NCBI RefSeq assembly: GCF_003363015.1
Contig: NZ_QRAP01000012.1
Span: 1-64,000, forward strand
Direction of reading: 5' to 3'
Length of the DNA: 64,000 nt
DNA from: Enterobacillus tribolii
GTDB lineage: Bacteria > Pseudomonadota > Gammaproteobacteria > Enterobacterales > Enterobacteriaceae
Shown piece by piece: positions 29,303 to 40,062 of the stretch; within the stretch, counting starts at the first letter, position 1; the number at the start of each line of letters is the position of its first letter. The translations under genes and the position numbers were made by a program. The notes beneath the pieces were generated by a model, which saw only the letters and a program-made list of their open reading frames with translations, was not told where the DNA came from and did not search any database.

Positions 29303-30184
29303 ATGAAAGGCATTGTTCTGGCCGGCGGCTCTGGCACCCGGCTATACCCCATAACGCGCGGCGTATCGAAGCAACTGCTGCCGATTTACGACAAGCCCAT
29401 GATTTACTACCCGCTGTCAGTGCTGATGCTGGCGGGTATCCGCGATATCTTAATCATCTCTACCCCGGACGATTTACCTTCTTTCCGCCGCCTGCTGGGC
29501 AATGGCGATGAGTTCGGTATTCGTCTCAGCTATGCCGAGCAACCCAGCCCGGACGGACTGGCGCAGGCGTTTCTGATCGGCGAAGAGTTTATCGGTGGCG
29601 ACGCCTGTAGTCTGGTGTTGGGCGACAACATCTATTTTGGTCAGGCGTTCAGCCCGAAACTGCGCAGCGTGGTGGCGCGGGATAAAGGCGCTACGGTATT
29701 CGGCTACCAGGTGATGGACCCGGAGCGTTTCGGCGTTGTGGAGTTTGACGACCAGTTCCGCGCCCTTTCCATCGAGGAAAAACCGGTTAAGCCCAAGTCT
29801 AACTGGGCCGTCACCGGGCTCTATTTTTACGACAGTCAGGTGGTCGACTTCGCCCGGCAGGTTAAGCCGTCGGCGCGCGGCGAGTTGGAGATCACCAGCA
29901 TCAACCAGATGTATCTGGAGCGCGGCGAACTTAACGTCGAGCTGCTGGGACGCGGCTTCGCCTGGCTGGATACCGGTACGCACGACAGCCTGATTGAAGC
30001 CAGCACGTTCGTGCAAACCGTTGAGAAACGTCAGGGCTTCAAAATTGCCTGCCTGGAAGAGATCGCCTGGCGCAACGGCTGGCTGGATGACGCCGGCGTA
30101 GAGCGCGCGGCGCGGCAGTTGTCTAAAACCGGCTACGGCACTTACCTGATGGATTTGCTCCATGTGCGTCCACGCCAGTATTGA
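29303..30184 (+). CDS. rffH: Glucose-1-phosphate thymidylyltransferase
   Basis: Makes dTDP-glucose from glucose-1-P and dTTP. 293 aa from the ATG at 29303, which follows AAGGAGG and gives the family start [16 protein letters not shown]. Later motifs: [28 protein letters not shown] and [10 protein letters not shown]. Its 3' end overlaps wecD by 23 bases. Confidence 0.96.
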   Translation: MKGIVLAGGSGTRLYPITRGVSKQLLPIYDKPMIYYPLSVLMLAGIRDILIISTPDDLPSFRRLLGNGDEFGIRLSYAEQPSPDGLAQAFLIGEEFIGGDACSLVLGDNIYFGQAFSPKLRSVVARDKGATVFGYQVMDPERFGVVEFDDQFRALSIEEKPVKPKSNWAVTGLYFYDSQVVDFARQVKPSARGELEITSINQMYLERGELNVELLGRGFAWLDTGTHDSLIEASTFVQTVEKRQGFKIACLEEIAWRNGWLDDAGVERAARQLSKTGYGTYLMDLLHVRPRQY

Positions 30185-30875
30185 AGCGCTAGCCTGGGAG
30201 AGCGAATTCTTTCACCGCCGCTGCGCCAGGCTGAATTTTTCCGCTGACGCCCCCGTGATTGATGCGTCGCAGTTGGCTGCATTTGACGTGGTGCAGGCGA
30301 AAATTGCGGCGAATCAGGTAGCGCTGGCCGATGCGCTGGCCGATCTGAACTTTCGTCTGGTCGAGGGCGAGGTCGATCTGGCCGTCTCAATTGGCACGGA
30401 AAATGCAGAAATCTCCGCGCCAGAACGACAGAACGTGCGTCTTGCCGGCGAAGGAGATATTTCCTGGCTGAAACAGCAGGCGGCTCAGGCATTTGCCCTG
30501 AGTCGTTTTCGTGCGCCCTGGTATCAGAACGGCGACAGCGGCCGGTTTTATGCGCTGTGGGCAGAAAAGGCGGTGTTGGGCACGTTTGATCATCGCTGCC
30601 TGATCGTCGGTGACGAACAAGGCGCGCCTCAGGGGTTTGTGACGCTGCGCGATCTGGACGGCGATGACGTCCGCATCGGGCTGCTGGCCGTCGCGCCCGG
30701 AGCCGCCGGCCGGGGCGTGGGCGGGCAACTGATGGGCGCCGCCACGGCCTGGTGCCGGCAACATGACAAAAGGACACTGCGGGTCGCGACGCAAACCGGT
30801 AACGTCGGCGCCCTGCGGCTTTATATTCGCAGCGGTGCGCAGATAACCAGCACCGCATATTGGTTATACAGGTGA
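30162..30875 (+). CDS. wecD: dTDP-fucosamine acetyltransferase
   Basis: GNAT acetyltransferase that makes dTDP-Fuc4NAc with acetyl-CoA. 237 aa. C-terminal GNAT core: [20 protein letters not shown] with the acetyl-CoA loop GRGVGG, and the conserved end [14 protein letters not shown]. The N-terminal half ([30 protein letters not shown]) follows E. coli WecD. The start lies inside the end of rffH. Confidence 0.93.
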   Translation: MCVHASIEALAWESEFFHRRCARLNFSADAPVIDASQLAAFDVVQAKIAANQVALADALADLNFRLVEGEVDLAVSIGTENAEISAPERQNVRLAGEGDISWLKQQAAQAFALSRFRAPWYQNGDSGRFYALWAEKAVLGTFDHRCLIVGDEQGAPQGFVTLRDLDGDDVRIGLLAVAPGAAGRGVGGQLMGAATAWCRQHDKRTLRVATQTGNVGALRLYIRSGAQITSTAYWLYR

Positions 30876-30879
30876 ACAC

Positions 30880-32010
30880 ATGATTCCGTTTAATGCACCA
30901 CCCGTGGTAGGAACTGAGCTTGAGTACATGCAGGCCGCCATGAACAGCGGCAAGTTGTGCGGGGACGGCGGTTTTACGCGCCGCTGCCAGCAGTGGATGG
31001 AGCAGCATTTCGGCAGCCACAAGGTGCTGCTGACGCCGTCTTGTACCGCATCGCTGGAAATGGCGGCGCTGTTGCTGGATATCCAGCCGGGTGATGAAGT
31101 GATCATGCCGAGCTTTACTTTCGTTTCCACCGCCAACGCGTTCGTGCTGCGCGGGGCGAAGGTGGTGTTCGTTGACCTGCGTCCGGACACCATGAACATT
31201 GACGAAACCAAGATCGAAGCGGCGATTACCGACAAAACCCGCGCGATCGTGCCGGTGCATTACGCCGGCGTCGCCTGCGAAATGGACACCATCATGGCGC
31301 TGGCGAAAAAGTACAACCTGTATGTGGTGGAAGACGCCGCGCAGGGCGTGATGTCCACCTACAAGGGCAAAGCGCTGGGTACTATCGGTCATATCGGCTG
31401 TTTCAGCTTCCATGAAACCAAAAACTACACCTCCGGCGGCGAGGGCGGGGCGACGTTGATCAACGTGCCGGAACTGGTGGAACGTGCGGAAATCATCCGT
31501 GAGAAAGGCACCAACCGCAGCCAGTTCTTCCGCGGTCAGGTGGATAAATACACCTGGCGCGATATCGGCTCCAGCTACCTGATGGCAGACTTGCAGGCCG
31601 CCTATTTGTGGGCGCAACTGGAGGCGGCGGAGCGTATTAATGCGCGCCGCCTGACGCAGTGGCAGAACTACCACGACGCTTTTGCGCCGCTGGCGCAGCG
31701 CGGGTTAATTGATTTGCCGTCGATCCCGGTGGACTGCCGTCACAATGCGCATATGTTCTACATCAAGCTGAAAGATGTGGAGCAGCGCACTGCCTTTATC
31801 GATTACATGAAAGAGGCGGAAATCCTGACGGTGTTCCACTATATTCCGTTGCATGAATGCCCGGCCGGTAAGGAGTTTGGCCGTTTCAGCGGCGAAAACC
31901 GTTTTACCACGCGCGAGAGCGAACGCCTGGTCCGTCTGCCGCTGTTTTATAATCTGACAGAGGTGAATCAGCGCACCGTGATCAATACCATCCTGAGCTT
32001 CTTTGCCTGA
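30880..32010 (+). CDS. wecE: dTDP-4-amino-4,6-dideoxygalactose transaminase
   Basis: PLP aminotransferase (DegT/DnrJ/EryC1 family) that aminates dTDP-4-keto-6-deoxyglucose. 376 aa. PLP Lys181 in FHETKNYTSGGEGG; PSFTFVSTANAFV and VPVHYAGVACEMD are family motifs. Four bases after wecD; its stop overlaps the wzxE start by one base. Confidence 0.97.
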   Translation: MIPFNAPPVVGTELEYMQAAMNSGKLCGDGGFTRRCQQWMEQHFGSHKVLLTPSCTASLEMAALLLDIQPGDEVIMPSFTFVSTANAFVLRGAKVVFVDLRPDTMNIDETKIEAAITDKTRAIVPVHYAGVACEMDTIMALAKKYNLYVVEDAAQGVMSTYKGKALGTIGHIGCFSFHETKNYTSGGEGGATLINVPELVERAEIIREKGTNRSQFFRGQVDKYTWRDIGSSYLMADLQAAYLWAQLEAAERINARRLTQWQNYHDAFAPLAQRGLIDLPSIPVDCRHNAHMFYIKLKDVEQRTAFIDYMKEAEILTVFHYIPLHECPAGKEFGRFSGENRFTTRESERLVRLPLFYNLTEVNQRTVINTILSFFA

Positions 32011-33260
32011 TGTCTCTGGCTAAAGCCTCCGTTTGGACCGCCGCCTCCACGCTGATTAAAATCGGCGTGGGGTTGCTGGTGGTAAAGCTGCTGGCGGTGT
32101 CATTCGGCCCCAGCGGTGTGGGTCAGGCCGGTAACTTCCGTCAGCTGATTACGGTGCTGGGCGTGTTGTCCGGCGCCGGTATTTTCAACGGGGTGACCAA
32201 GTACGTCGCCGAACACCATCAGAACCCGGAGCGGCTGAAGGCGGTGCTGGGTACGTCGTCTACGCTTATTTTGGGCTTTTCGACCTTACTGGCGCTGGTT
32301 TTTTTGCTGGCCGCCGGGCCGATCAGCACCGCGCTGTTCGGCCGTGATGAATACCGCAACGTCGTGCGCGGCGTGGCGTTTATTCAGATGGGGATCGCCT
32401 ACGCCAACTACTTTATGGCGGTGCTGAAGGGCTACCGCGATGCCATGGGCAACGCGCTGGCTATCATCGGCGGCAGCCTGATCGGCGTGGCGGCTTACGT
32501 GGTGTGCTACCTGATGGGCGGTTATGCCGGCGCATTGCTGGGGCTGGCCGTGGTGCCCGCGGTAGCGGTGTTGCCCGCGCTGGGAATACTGATAAAGCGC
32601 GGGGTAGTGCCGCTTTCCGCTTTCCGGCCATCCTGGGATAAGGCGCTGGCCGGTAACCTGAGCAAGTTTACCCTGATGGCGCTGATTACCTCCGTTACCC
32701 TGCCGGTAGCGTATGTGATGATGCGAAACCTGCTGGCCGAACATTACAGCTGGGATGATGTCGGGATCTGGCAAGGGGTGAGCAGTATTTCCGATGCCTA
32801 CCTGCAATTTATCACCGCGTCGTTCAGCGTTTATCTGCTGCCGACGCTGGCGCGGCTGACCAGTAAGCAGGATATTGCGCGCGAGATCGGCCGTTCGCTG
32901 AAGTTCGTGCTGCCGGCGGTGGCGGCGGCCAGTTTTACCGTGTGGCTGCTGCGTGATTTCGCCATCTGGCTGCTGTTTTCCGATAAATTTACGGCGATGC
33001 GCGATCTGTTTGCCTGGCAACTGGTGGGTGACGTGCTGAAGGTCGGGGCTTACGTCTTCGGCTATCTGGTGATCGCCAAGGCGTCGCTGCGTTTTTATAT
33101 TATGGCAGAGGTCAGTCAGTTCCTGCTGCTGACGTTGTTCTCTCATTGGTTAATTCCGCTGCATGGCTCTCTGGGGGCGGCGCAGGCATATATGGCGACC
33201 TATATCGTCTATTTCCTGCTCTGCGGCAGCGTGTTTCTGATTTACAGTAAACGGACATGA
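32010..33260 (+). CDS. wzxE: ECA lipid III flippase
   Basis: MOP/MATE-superfamily membrane protein of 416 aa with about 12 TM segments that moves the trisaccharide lipid III to the periplasm. Family start [20 protein letters not shown] and the loop [15 protein letters not shown] are seen. Ends four bases past the wecF start. Confidence 0.95.
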   Translation: MSLAKASVWTAASTLIKIGVGLLVVKLLAVSFGPSGVGQAGNFRQLITVLGVLSGAGIFNGVTKYVAEHHQNPERLKAVLGTSSTLILGFSTLLALVFLLAAGPISTALFGRDEYRNVVRGVAFIQMGIAYANYFMAVLKGYRDAMGNALAIIGGSLIGVAAYVVCYLMGGYAGALLGLAVVPAVAVLPALGILIKRGVVPLSAFRPSWDKALAGNLSKFTLMALITSVTLPVAYVMMRNLLAEHYSWDDVGIWQGVSSISDAYLQFITASFSVYLLPTLARLTSKQDIAREIGRSLKFVLPAVAAASFTVWLLRDFAIWLLFSDKFTAMRDLFAWQLVGDVLKVGAYVFGYLVIAKASLRFYIMAEVSQFLLLTLFSHWLIPLHGSLGAAQAYMATYIVYFLLCGSVFLIYSKRT

Positions 33261-34360
33261 GCACCATTGTGACAAAGAGCGTACTGATTCACGTCCTGGG
33301 GTCTGATATTCCCCACCATAACCTGACCGTACTGCGCTTCTTCAACGACGTGCTGGCTGAATGCGCACCGCAAGAGCTGGTGCGTAATTTTATGGTTGCC
33401 GCGCGCGATGCCGCGCCGTTTGCCGGTTTTGATCGTCTGAATATCGAAACCTGGCCGGATAAGAAGTCTCTGGCGGAGGCGGTGATTGCGCGCGCGCGCG
33501 CCGATCGCACTACGCGTTTCTTCTGGCATGGCCAGTTTAACCCTGCGCTGTGGCTGGCGTTGCTGAGCGGTAAAATCAAGCCGCACCAGGTATGCTGGCA
33601 CGTGTGGGGCGCCGATCTCTACGAAGGCGCGACCAGCTGGAAGTTCCGCCTGTTTTACGTGCTGCGGCGGATAGCGCAGGGGCGGGTGGGGCATGTGTTT
33701 GCGACCCGCGGCGACCTGATTCATTATCAGCAGCGTCACCCGCGGGTTCCTGCATCGCTGCTCTATTTCCCGACGCGCATGGATCCGGCATTGACCCAAA
33801 ACGACATCAGTCGCCCGGAGCAGGGCCCGCTGACGATTCTGGTCGGTAACTCCGGCGATCGCACCAATCGTCATGGTGAAGCGCTGGAGGCGATTGCGCG
33901 GCAGTTCGGCGGCGATACCCGGGTCATCATTCCGATGGGCTATCCGGCCAATAATGACGCTTATATCGCACAGGTGCGGCAAACGGCGGAGCGGCTGTTT
34001 CCCGTGCAGAACATTGAGCTGCTGACTGAACAGGTCGACTTTGTGGCCTACCTGGATATCCTGCGCCGCTGCGATCTGGGCTATTTCATTTTTGATCGTC
34101 AGCAGGGTATCGGTACGCTGTGCCTGCTGATTCAGTTCGGCGTGCCGTTCGTACTGAGCCGCAAAAATCCGTTCTGGCAGGATCTGGCGGAGCAGCACCT
34201 TCCGGTGCTGTTCTACGGCGATACGCTCAATGAAGACGTGGTGCGTGAGGCGCAGCGCCAGCTGTTGCTGACGGATCGCGGCAACATTGCGTTCTTCAAC
34301 CCCAACTATATCGCCGGCTGGCAACAGGCGCTGGCGCTTGCGGCGGGAGAGCAGGTATGA
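33257..34360 (+). CDS. wecF: TDP-Fuc4NAc:lipid II Fuc4NAc transferase
   Basis: Glycosyltransferase family 56 enzyme adding the third ECA sugar at the cytoplasmic face. 367 aa. Conserved [47 protein letters not shown] and [23 protein letters not shown] overlap with wzxE and with wzyE; an in-frame internal start a few codons on is possible. Confidence 0.95.
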   Translation: MSTIVTKSVLIHVLGSDIPHHNLTVLRFFNDVLAECAPQELVRNFMVAARDAAPFAGFDRLNIETWPDKKSLAEAVIARARADRTTRFFWHGQFNPALWLALLSGKIKPHQVCWHVWGADLYEGATSWKFRLFYVLRRIAQGRVGHVFATRGDLIHYQQRHPRVPASLLYFPTRMDPALTQNDISRPEQGPLTILVGNSGDRTNRHGEALEAIARQFGGDTRVIIPMGYPANNDAYIAQVRQTAERLFPVQNIELLTEQVDFVAYLDILRRCDLGYFIFDRQQGIGTLCLLIQFGVPFVLSRKNPFWQDLAEQHLPVLFYGDTLNEDVVREAQRQLLLTDRGNIAFFNPNYIAGWQQALALAAGEQV

Positions 34361-35718
34361 CGCTGGCCCAGTTCGGCGGCTTGACGCTGGTTTACTTCTG
34401 CTGCGTTGTCTTCGTACTGTTCCTGACCTATCAGGAATTCCGCCGCGTACGCTTTAACTTCAACGTTTTCTTCTCGTTATTGTTTTTGCTGACGTTTTAT
34501 TTTGGTTTTCCCCTGACCTGTGCGCTGGTGTTTCGCTTTGACGTCGGCATCGTACCGGTGGAGAACCTGCTGTATGCCCTGTTGTCGGCCACGGCGTTTT
34601 ACGCGATTTATTATGTGACGTACAAAACGCGCCTGACGCGGGCGGGGAAAGCCGGCGGTACGCCGCTCTTCACCATGAACCGGGTGGAAACCCATCTGAC
34701 CTGGCTGTTGCTGGCGCTGGTCGCGGCAGGCACCGTGGGGCTTTTCTTCATGCAGAACGGCTTTTTGCTGTTTAAGCTCAGCTCCTACAGTCAGATCTTT
34801 TCCAAAGACGTTTCCGGCGTAGCGCTCAAACGCTTCTTTTACTTCTTCATTCCCGCCATGCTGGTGGTCTATTTTCTGCGGCAGACGCCCCGCGCCTGGT
34901 TGTTCTTTCTGGTCAGCACGGTGGCGTTCGGTATTTTGACCTACGTAATCGTCGGCGGCACCCGTGCCAATATCATCATTGCGTTTGCCCTGTTCCTGTT
35001 TATCGGCATCGTGCGACGCTGGATTACGCTGTGGATGCTGGTTGCCGCCGGCGTGTTCGGCATCGTAGGGATGTTCTGGCTGGCGCTGAAGCGCTACGGC
35101 CTGAACGTGAACGGCGCCGAAGCGTTTTACACCTTCCTGTACCTGACGCGCGACACCTTCTCGCCCTGGGAGAACCTGGGTCTGTTGCTGCAAAACTACG
35201 ACAAGATCGATTTCCAGGGGCTGGCGCCCATCGTGCGCGATTTTTATGTGTTCATCCCCGGCTGGCTCTGGCCGGGACGGCCCGATCAGGTGCTGAATAC
35301 GGCCAACTACTTCACCTGGGAAGTGCTGAACAATCACTCCGGGCTGGCGATTTCCCCCACGCTGATCGGTTCGCTGGTGGTGATGGGCGGCGTCTGGTTT
35401 ATTCCGCTGGGCGCGGTGGCGGTGGGGCTAATCATCAAATGGTTTGACTGGCTGTATGAGAAAGGCCGGAGCGAGGCCAACCGCTATAAGGCGGCCGTTA
35501 TGCAGGCATTTTGCTTTGGGGCGGTGTTCAATATTATCGTGCTTGCCCGTGAAGGCGTGGACTCGTTTGTCTCCCGCGTGGTGTTTTTCTGCCTGGTTTT
35601 CGGCCTGTGTCTGATTATCGCCAAGCTATTGTACTGGTTATTTGAAGCGGCCGGATTAGTCCGGACCCACATCCGCCGCGGGCGTTCCGCTACGCCGGGC
35701 TCTGCCAGAGCGCTATAG
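34357..35718 (+). CDS. wzyE: ECA polymerase WzyE
   Basis: Inner-membrane polymerase of 453 aa with about 11 TM segments that joins ECA repeat units in the periplasm under WzzE control. Family stretch [19 protein letters not shown] and the periplasmic segment [20 protein letters not shown] are clear. Overlaps wecF by four bases. Confidence 0.95.
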   Translation: MTLAQFGGLTLVYFCCVVFVLFLTYQEFRRVRFNFNVFFSLLFLLTFYFGFPLTCALVFRFDVGIVPVENLLYALLSATAFYAIYYVTYKTRLTRAGKAGGTPLFTMNRVETHLTWLLLALVAAGTVGLFFMQNGFLLFKLSSYSQIFSKDVSGVALKRFFYFFIPAMLVVYFLRQTPRAWLFFLVSTVAFGILTYVIVGGTRANIIIAFALFLFIGIVRRWITLWMLVAAGVFGIVGMFWLALKRYGLNVNGAEAFYTFLYLTRDTFSPWENLGLLLQNYDKIDFQGLAPIVRDFYVFIPGWLWPGRPDQVLNTANYFTWEVLNNHSGLAISPTLIGSLVVMGGVWFIPLGAVAVGLIIKWFDWLYEKGRSEANRYKAAVMQAFCFGAVFNIIVLAREGVDSFVSRVVFFCLVFGLCLIIAKLLYWLFEAAGLVRTHIRRGRSATPGSARAL

Positions 35719-35729
35719 AGGTAACTGCT

Positions 35730-36470
35730 ATGGAAAATACGAATACGATCCCGCATTACGACATCCGTGGCATCGACATCTGGGGATTCCGCGATATGGC
35801 GCAGTTTCTGGACCATCTGTATGAAACCGGCGCGCTGAAAACCGGCACGTTGGTCGCCATTAACGCGGAAAAAGTGATGACCGCCGAACAGGACAAGGCG
35901 CTGCGTGAGCTGATTGACGGCGCGGAATATAAGTTCGCAGACGGCATCAGCATTGTACGCGCCGTACGGCGTAAGTATCCGGGCGCGCAGATGTCGCGCG
36001 TGGCGGGTGCGGACCTGTGGGAAGGCCTGATGGAGCGCGCGGGTAAAGAGGGGACGCCGGTATTTTTGATCGGCGGTCGTCCGGAAGTGCTTGCTGAAAC
36101 CGAAGAGAAACTGCGCACTCAATGGAACGTGAACATCGTTGGCAGCCAGGACGGCTACTTTAAACCGGAAGATCGCGAAGCGCTGTTTGAGCGCATCCGC
36201 GCCAGCGGCGCCAGGGTCGTGACCGTGGCGATGGGCTCGCCCAGGCAAGAGATCCTGATGCGTGACTGCCGCAGGGTGTACCCGGATGCGCTGTATATGG
36301 GCGTCGGCGGAACCTATGACGTGTTTACCGGCCACGTGAAACGCGCGCCGAAGGTATGGCGCGATCTGGGTCTGGAATGGTTGTACCGTTTGTTGTCCCA
36401 GCCGACCCGCTGGCGGCGTCAGCTTAAATTGTTAAAGTATCTGACCTATCATTACACCGGCCGCCTGTAA
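35730..36470 (+). CDS. wecG: UDP-ManNAcA transferase (lipid II synthesis)
   Basis: WecG/TagA/CpsF family glycosyltransferase of 246 aa that adds ManNAcA to lipid I. Motifs: [31 protein letters not shown] (family ADG), [20 protein letters not shown] and [15 protein letters not shown] ribosome site seven bases before ATG. Last gene of the ECA operon. Confidence 0.96.
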   Translation: MENTNTIPHYDIRGIDIWGFRDMAQFLDHLYETGALKTGTLVAINAEKVMTAEQDKALRELIDGAEYKFADGISIVRAVRRKYPGAQMSRVAGADLWEGLMERAGKEGTPVFLIGGRPEVLAETEEKLRTQWNVNIVGSQDGYFKPEDREALFERIRASGARVVTVAMGSPRQEILMRDCRRVYPDALYMGVGGTYDVFTGHVKRAPKVWRDLGLEWLYRLLSQPTRWRRQLKLLKYLTYHYTGRL

Positions 36471-36518
36471 GCGGGCGTGTTTAAGATTCCCGCCGGGAGT
36501 GCTTGTATGTTATGATGT

Positions 36519-36541
36519 TTTCCCCCGCAATGCGGGGGAAA
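36519..36541. other. Perfect hairpin after the ECA operon
   Basis: TTTCCCCCGC-AAT-GCGGGGGAAA, a 10-bp stem with 3-nt loop, follows wecG by 48 bases. Very stable, but no U tract follows, so its terminator role is uncertain. Confidence 0.5.
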
Positions 36542-36639
36542 TACCGGGGCGGTAACCTGCTGGGATAGCGGCGGTGCGTTGTTTAATGATTCAGAATGCG
36601 CAAAGCATAACCAATCGCAACATTTCTGAGAAAAAGCAC

Positions 36640-36668
36640 TAGACAGCCACTGAATATCACCGTACTAT
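36640..36668 (+). promoter_or_regulatory. Probable promoter of the argX-hisR-leuT-proM tRNA operon
   Basis: TAGACA, a 17-bp spacer and TACTAT precede a C-rich discriminator (CCCCACCCGC), typical of growth-rate and stringently controlled tRNA promoters. It is 21 bp before the first tRNA. Confidence 0.6.
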
Positions 36669-36689
36669 CCCCACCCGCAACGGCGCTAC

Positions 36690-36766
<77 letters not shown>

Positions 36767-36819
36767 TTTACTTTTGTGCGCAAGAGCTGCGGTGGTATCA
36801 TTACCGCGTTAAGAAATAT

Positions 36820-36896
36820 GGTGGCTATAGCTCAGTTGGTAGAGCCCTGGATTGTGATTCCAGTTGTCGTGGGTTCGAGTCCCATTAGCCACCCCA
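36820..36896 (+). tRNA. hisR: tRNA-His (GUG)
   Basis: 77 nt including the extra 5' G expected for tRNA-His, encoded CCA, anticodon GTG in ATTGTGATT. Nearly identical to the E. coli gene. Confidence 0.97.
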
Positions 36897-36910
36897 GATT
36901 CTGTGGCAAT

Positions 36911-36996
36911 GCGAAGGTGGCGGAATTGGTAGACGCGCTAGCTTCAGGTGTTAGTGTCCTTCGGACGTGAGGGTTCAAGTCCCTCTCTTCGCACCA
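36911..36996 (+). tRNA. leuT: tRNA-Leu (CAG)
   Basis: 86-nt type II tRNA with a long variable arm (TGTCCTTCGGACG region), anticodon CAG in CTTCAGGTG, T-loop GGTTCAAGTCC and encoded CCA. Confidence 0.97.
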
Positions 36997-37015
36997 CCCT
37001 AAACAGAAACTGATC

Positions 37016-37092
37016 CGGCGAGTAGCGCAGCTTGGTAGCGCAACTGGTTTGGGACCAGTGGGTCGGAGGTTCGAATCCTCTCTCGCCGACCA
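37016..37092 (+). tRNA. proM: tRNA-Pro (UGG)
   Basis: 77-nt cloverleaf CGGCGAGTAGC...TCGCCGACCA with anticodon TGG in TTTGGGA. Last of the cluster. Confidence 0.97.
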
Positions 37093-37104
37093 GCATCTTA
37101 CAGG

Positions 37105-37135
37105 AACCCTGCTTTTGCAGGGTTTTTTGTTTTTG
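37105..37135 (+). terminator. Terminator of the tRNA operon
   Basis: AACCCTGC-TTTT-GCAGGGTT, a perfect 8-bp stem, is followed by TTTTGTTTTT. Confidence 0.88.
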
Positions 37136-37164
37136 TCCCTCCTCAAAATCCCTGGTGGCGGTGG

Positions 37165-37344
37165 TGTAACCCTCCGGCGACAACAGGAAAATACGGTGTC
37201 GTTAATCGATGACATCCAACCATCTGTTTATTAAAGATAAAATGTTTTCGGTGTTTAGCTGTCGCTGCCCGGCGACGAATCCTTGTCGTGGCATGGCCTG
37301 AACACCGCACCGGAGCGTGATTTCAAAGTTGGCACGCTGGTTGC
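37165..37344 (+). promoter_or_regulatory. glmZ control region: GlrR-type sites and sigma54 promoter
   Basis: Three spaced dyads follow the GlrR form TGTC-N10-GACA: TGTA-N10-GACA at 37165-37182, a perfect TGTC-N10-GACA at 37197-37214, and TGTC-N10-GACG at 37260-37277. Downstream, TTGGCACGCTGGTTGCAT at 37329-37346 is a near-ideal sigma54 -24/-12 promoter (GG at 37331-37332, GC at 37343-37344) placed 13 bases before the GlmZ 5' end. A weak TTATCT -10 at 37346 may give an overlapping sigma70 promoter. Confidence 0.8.
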
Positions 37345-37356
37345 ATTATCTAATAT

Positions 37357-37569
37357 GTAGATGCTCATTCCATTTCTTATGTTCGCGCAAGCCTCATAAA
37401 CCCGGGAATGACGCAGAGCCGATTGCGGTGCCTATTGTCCGAATCCGATGAAGCGTGTTAACACACATCATCAGCCTGTGGACACAACGTTGAGTGAGGC
37501 ACCAATCTGTTGTCCTATAGATCTGATTGTCCTTTTTAGACACTTGCCGGCAGGCAGGTGTTTTTTTTT
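37357..37569 (+). ncRNA. glmZ: Small RNA GlmZ
   Basis: Hfq-dependent small RNA that activates glmS translation (glucosamine-6-phosphate synthesis) and is processed by RNase E with RapZ; GlmY protects it. Recognised from its 5' start GTAGATGCTCATTCCAT, the stretch GGAATGACGCAGAGCCG and the glmS-pairing region ACACAACGTTGAGTGAGGC, all close to E. coli GlmZ. It ends at an intrinsic terminator, ACACTTGCC-GGCA-GGCAGGTGT plus nine T. In E. coli glmZ also lies just before hemY. Length about 210 nt, as in the family. Confidence 0.92.
37540..37569 (+). terminator. GlmZ terminator
   Basis: A 9-bp stem ACACTTGCC / GGCAGGTGT with one G-T pair and a GGCA loop, then nine T residues. Confidence 0.88.
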
Positions 37570-37583
37570 GCCCGCAGAAAAGC

Positions 37584-37607
37584 AAAAACCCGCCGTAGCG
37601 GGTTTTT
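37584..37607 (-). terminator. Terminator of hemCDXY
   Basis: AAAAACCCGC / GCGGGTTTTT arms around a 4-nt loop, 14 bases past the hemY stop; on the minus strand the T-rich side is distal. Confidence 0.85.
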
Positions 37608-37620
37608 AGGAGGACAGCCG

Positions 37621-38820
37621 TCAGGCTGGTGGGTTTTCCTGCTTCAACGTCAGCAGCAGTCCGTCACGGCGCATTTTAGCCGCTTCTTCCGGACGGTGCT
37701 GTTTGTCGAGCACATCGGCCAGCCAGGCGTAATCGTAGGCATCCGGGCGCTGTTGCAGCGCGGCGCGGAAGGAATCGCTGGCTTGCTGCCATTCGCCGTG
37801 CTTCATCAGCAACTGGCCCAGCGTACTGTTCAGCAGGGCGGTGGCGCCGTGTTGCTTCATGTACTGATTCAGCAGTTTTTCCAGTTGCTCCGGATTACCG
37901 GACTTGAGGCGCGGCAGCAGGAAAATAAGGCGTTCGTCGAAGTGGCGCTTCAGCCCCTCAACGATTACCGCCTGCGCTGCGTCATGATCGTTGCATTCGA
38001 TCAGATGGCTGGCGACGGCGGCCTGCAACGCCGGCTCATGGCGCGTGCGGCGGCTTTGTATCTTCCACCAGTTCTTCAAACCTTCGCTGCCGCCATCGGC
38101 CATCGCCTGATCCATCAGCCCGGTGTAGGCCTGAATCTGCAATGCCTCGATCTCTGAATCTGAACGGATGCCGGCTTTGCTCATTGAGGGAAGAATTTCC
38201 AGCAGCGACTGCCAGGCGTTGGTTTTCTGGTAAGCCTGTTCCGCCAGGCGCAGCACTTCCGGATGGCGCGGCGCGATGTTCAGCAAGCTGTCGACGCCGT
38301 GACGTGCCGCGTGATCTTCGCCGCGTGCCAGCTGTACCCGTACGCGGGTAATGTCCACCGGCAGTTGGTTGTGATCCGCCGTTTCCGAGGCGCGTTCCAG
38401 ATACTGGTTGGCCCGCAGGTCATCACCGCGTTGCTGCGCCGCTTCCGCCGCCAGCAGGTAGTTCACCACCGGTTGTTCGGCGTGATCGGCGTTACGGGTC
38501 AGCAGTTTTTCCACCTGACGATAATCGCCTTCGGCCAGCTTCATCAGCCCTTCATTCGTTTGCTTGCGCGCACGTTTGCTCTTACGGCCGATAAACCAGC
38601 CGCGGGTGCGGGCGCCGCCGCGGAAAATGCGGCGTAACAGCCATTCAACGGCGAACAGAACCAGCACCAGCAGCGCGATCATGATGCCCAGCGCGGTGAT
38701 ACTGGTTTCAATGTTGTAGCTGTCGGTCTGAATTAGGACGTAACCCTGATGGCCGGCGGCCAGCGGCCCGAGAATGATGCCGGCGATTAATACTATAAAC
38801 AGCAGGAGAACACGTAACAT
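37621..38820 (-). CDS. hemY: HemY, protoheme IX biogenesis protein
   Basis: Inner-membrane protein of 399 aa with two N-terminal TM segments (about residues 3-23 and 40-62) and a cytoplasmic TPR-like helical domain (repeat-like units near QRGDDLRANQYLERASETA). Linked to heme synthesis by its operon; exact function unsettled. Ends in a basic/acidic tail. Two bases after hemX. Last gene of hemCDXY. Confidence 0.94.
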   Translation of the reverse strand: MLRVLLLFIVLIAGIILGPLAAGHQGYVLIQTDSYNIETSITALGIMIALLVLVLFAVEWLLRRIFRGGARTRGWFIGRKSKRARKQTNEGLMKLAEGDYRQVEKLLTRNADHAEQPVVNYLLAAEAAQQRGDDLRANQYLERASETADHNQLPVDITRVRVQLARGEDHAARHGVDSLLNIAPRHPEVLRLAEQAYQKTNAWQSLLEILPSMSKAGIRSDSEIEALQIQAYTGLMDQAMADGGSEGLKNWWKIQSRRTRHEPALQAAVASHLIECNDHDAAQAVIVEGLKRHFDERLIFLLPRLKSGNPEQLEKLLNQYMKQHGATALLNSTLGQLLMKHGEWQQASDSFRAALQQRPDAYDYAWLADVLDKQHRPEEAAKMRRDGLLLTLKQENPPA

Positions 38821-38822
38821 AA

Positions 38823-40031
38823 TCAGCCCTCCTGTGCCGGGGCCTGAGCCTGTTGTTGTTCCGGCTCGGGCTGTTGCTCAGGCGCGTGTTGCTGTGCGGG
38901 TGCGGCGGCTGGTGCGGCCAGCAGCCCGCGTACGCGGCTTTGCATCAGTTTCTCCAGCATCGGCTGGCTCTTAAGCTGATCAGGCACATCCATGTTGATG
39001 GACTGCTGGCTCAGCGCGTCGATATCGCTGAGGAACGCCTTGGTGTTGGCGTCATTCGCGTCGTAGTAAGCGCGCACCCAGCTTGAAACCGCCTCCAGCG
39101 ACTGCTGGTACACTTCGTTCTGATGACGCGGCACCGCCTGCGCGGCAACCAGCAGGCGGGAACGGATGTTCTCGCGCAGGTAGATGTCCTGATTCGGCGC
39201 CAGCAGCGGCTCGGCGCTGGTGTCACGGCGGCGGACGGTGATGAACTCGGACATAAAGTTATGCCAGCTCTTGCTCAGGTTCTGCCGCCATTCGCTCAGG
39301 GAAGCGGTCAGCTCGCCGTCGTCTTCATCCATTGGCGCGCCGTCGCTGTTGTTATCCGCCAGACGCATGTCGTCAACCTGATTGGTCAGTTGGTTCAGCT
39401 TGAGAATGATGCCGTCGAAGTCGATTTGGCTGACAGCGGCGATGGACGCGACGTCTTCCGTCAGCGCGCGGCGGACTTCCATCAGGCTGGGATCGTTCAT
39501 TTCCGCCAGGCTGGCGTCAGCGCTTTTAAGCAGCGCGGCAGCGGTGGTGACGTCCTGATCGCTCCACAGTTTGCGACCAGCCAGTTTCACCAGAAAATCA
39601 GCCTGCGCCAGCAGCCAGGTTTTGGCGTCGTTGCCGGACATTTCGGCAACCTTGTCTTCCAGCATCTTCAACTGCTGGGATTGGGTGTTCTGAAGCTGCT
39701 CTTCAACGCCCATCGCTTTACTTTGCTGGGCCAAGAGCGCGTCAATGCGCAGTTTTTCCTGCGCCTGAGCCGTGTGCAGAGCCTTCAGTTCTTCACGCAG
39801 TGTGGCGTTTTCCGCTTTTTGCGCGCCGGCCTGCTGGTGGCCGTGATAGTACATACCGGCACCCAGCGCGATAACCAATACAATGGCCACGATGCTCAGC
39901 ACCGGCGTTTTGGCCTTTTCACGGGGTGTTTTTTGTCCGGTCTGTCCAACGGCCGGCTCTGACTTAAGCTCTTGTCCCGTTGCTGCGGCCGCGTCCTCGA
40001 CCTTTGTCTGTGGGGTGTTCGGTTCCGTCAT
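38823..40031 (-). CDS. hemX: HemX, putative uroporphyrinogen III C-methyltransferase-like membrane protein
   Basis: Membrane-anchored protein of 402 aa. Acidic cytoplasmic N-terminus, one TM segment (about residues 50-68, [19 protein letters not shown]), then a coiled-coil and helical domain with the conserved [20 protein letters not shown]. It is not a true methyltransferase by motif. The C-terminal tail is rich in Ala, Pro and Gln. I chose the ATG at 40031, with GGAAG seven bases upstream, over one five codons earlier. Confidence 0.93.
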   Translation of the reverse strand: MTEPNTPQTKVEDAAAATGQELKSEPAVGQTGQKTPREKAKTPVLSIVAIVLVIALGAGMYYHGHQQAGAQKAENATLREELKALHTAQAQEKLRIDALLAQQSKAMGVEEQLQNTQSQQLKMLEDKVAEMSGNDAKTWLLAQADFLVKLAGRKLWSDQDVTTAAALLKSADASLAEMNDPSLMEVRRALTEDVASIAAVSQIDFDGIILKLNQLTNQVDDMRLADNNSDGAPMDEDDGELTASLSEWRQNLSKSWHNFMSEFITVRRRDTSAEPLLAPNQDIYLRENIRSRLLVAAQAVPRHQNEVYQQSLEAVSSWVRAYYDANDANTKAFLSDIDALSQQSINMDVPDQLKSQPMLEKLMQSRVRGLLAAPAAAPAQQHAPEQQPEPEQQQAQAPAQEG

Positions 40032-40062
40032 TTTGTTGCTTCCCATAGTCAGTTACAGTCAG

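Noticed and set aside
30142-31674. A 510-codon open frame antisense to wecD-wecE
   Set aside because: Both plus-strand genes are clear; the antisense product has no motif.
36776-37234. Short frames across the tRNA cluster
   Set aside because: They are readings through tRNA genes, common false genes.
37394-37585. A 63-codon minus-strand frame next to hemY
   Set aside because: It lies across GlmZ and its terminator; no ribosome site or homology.
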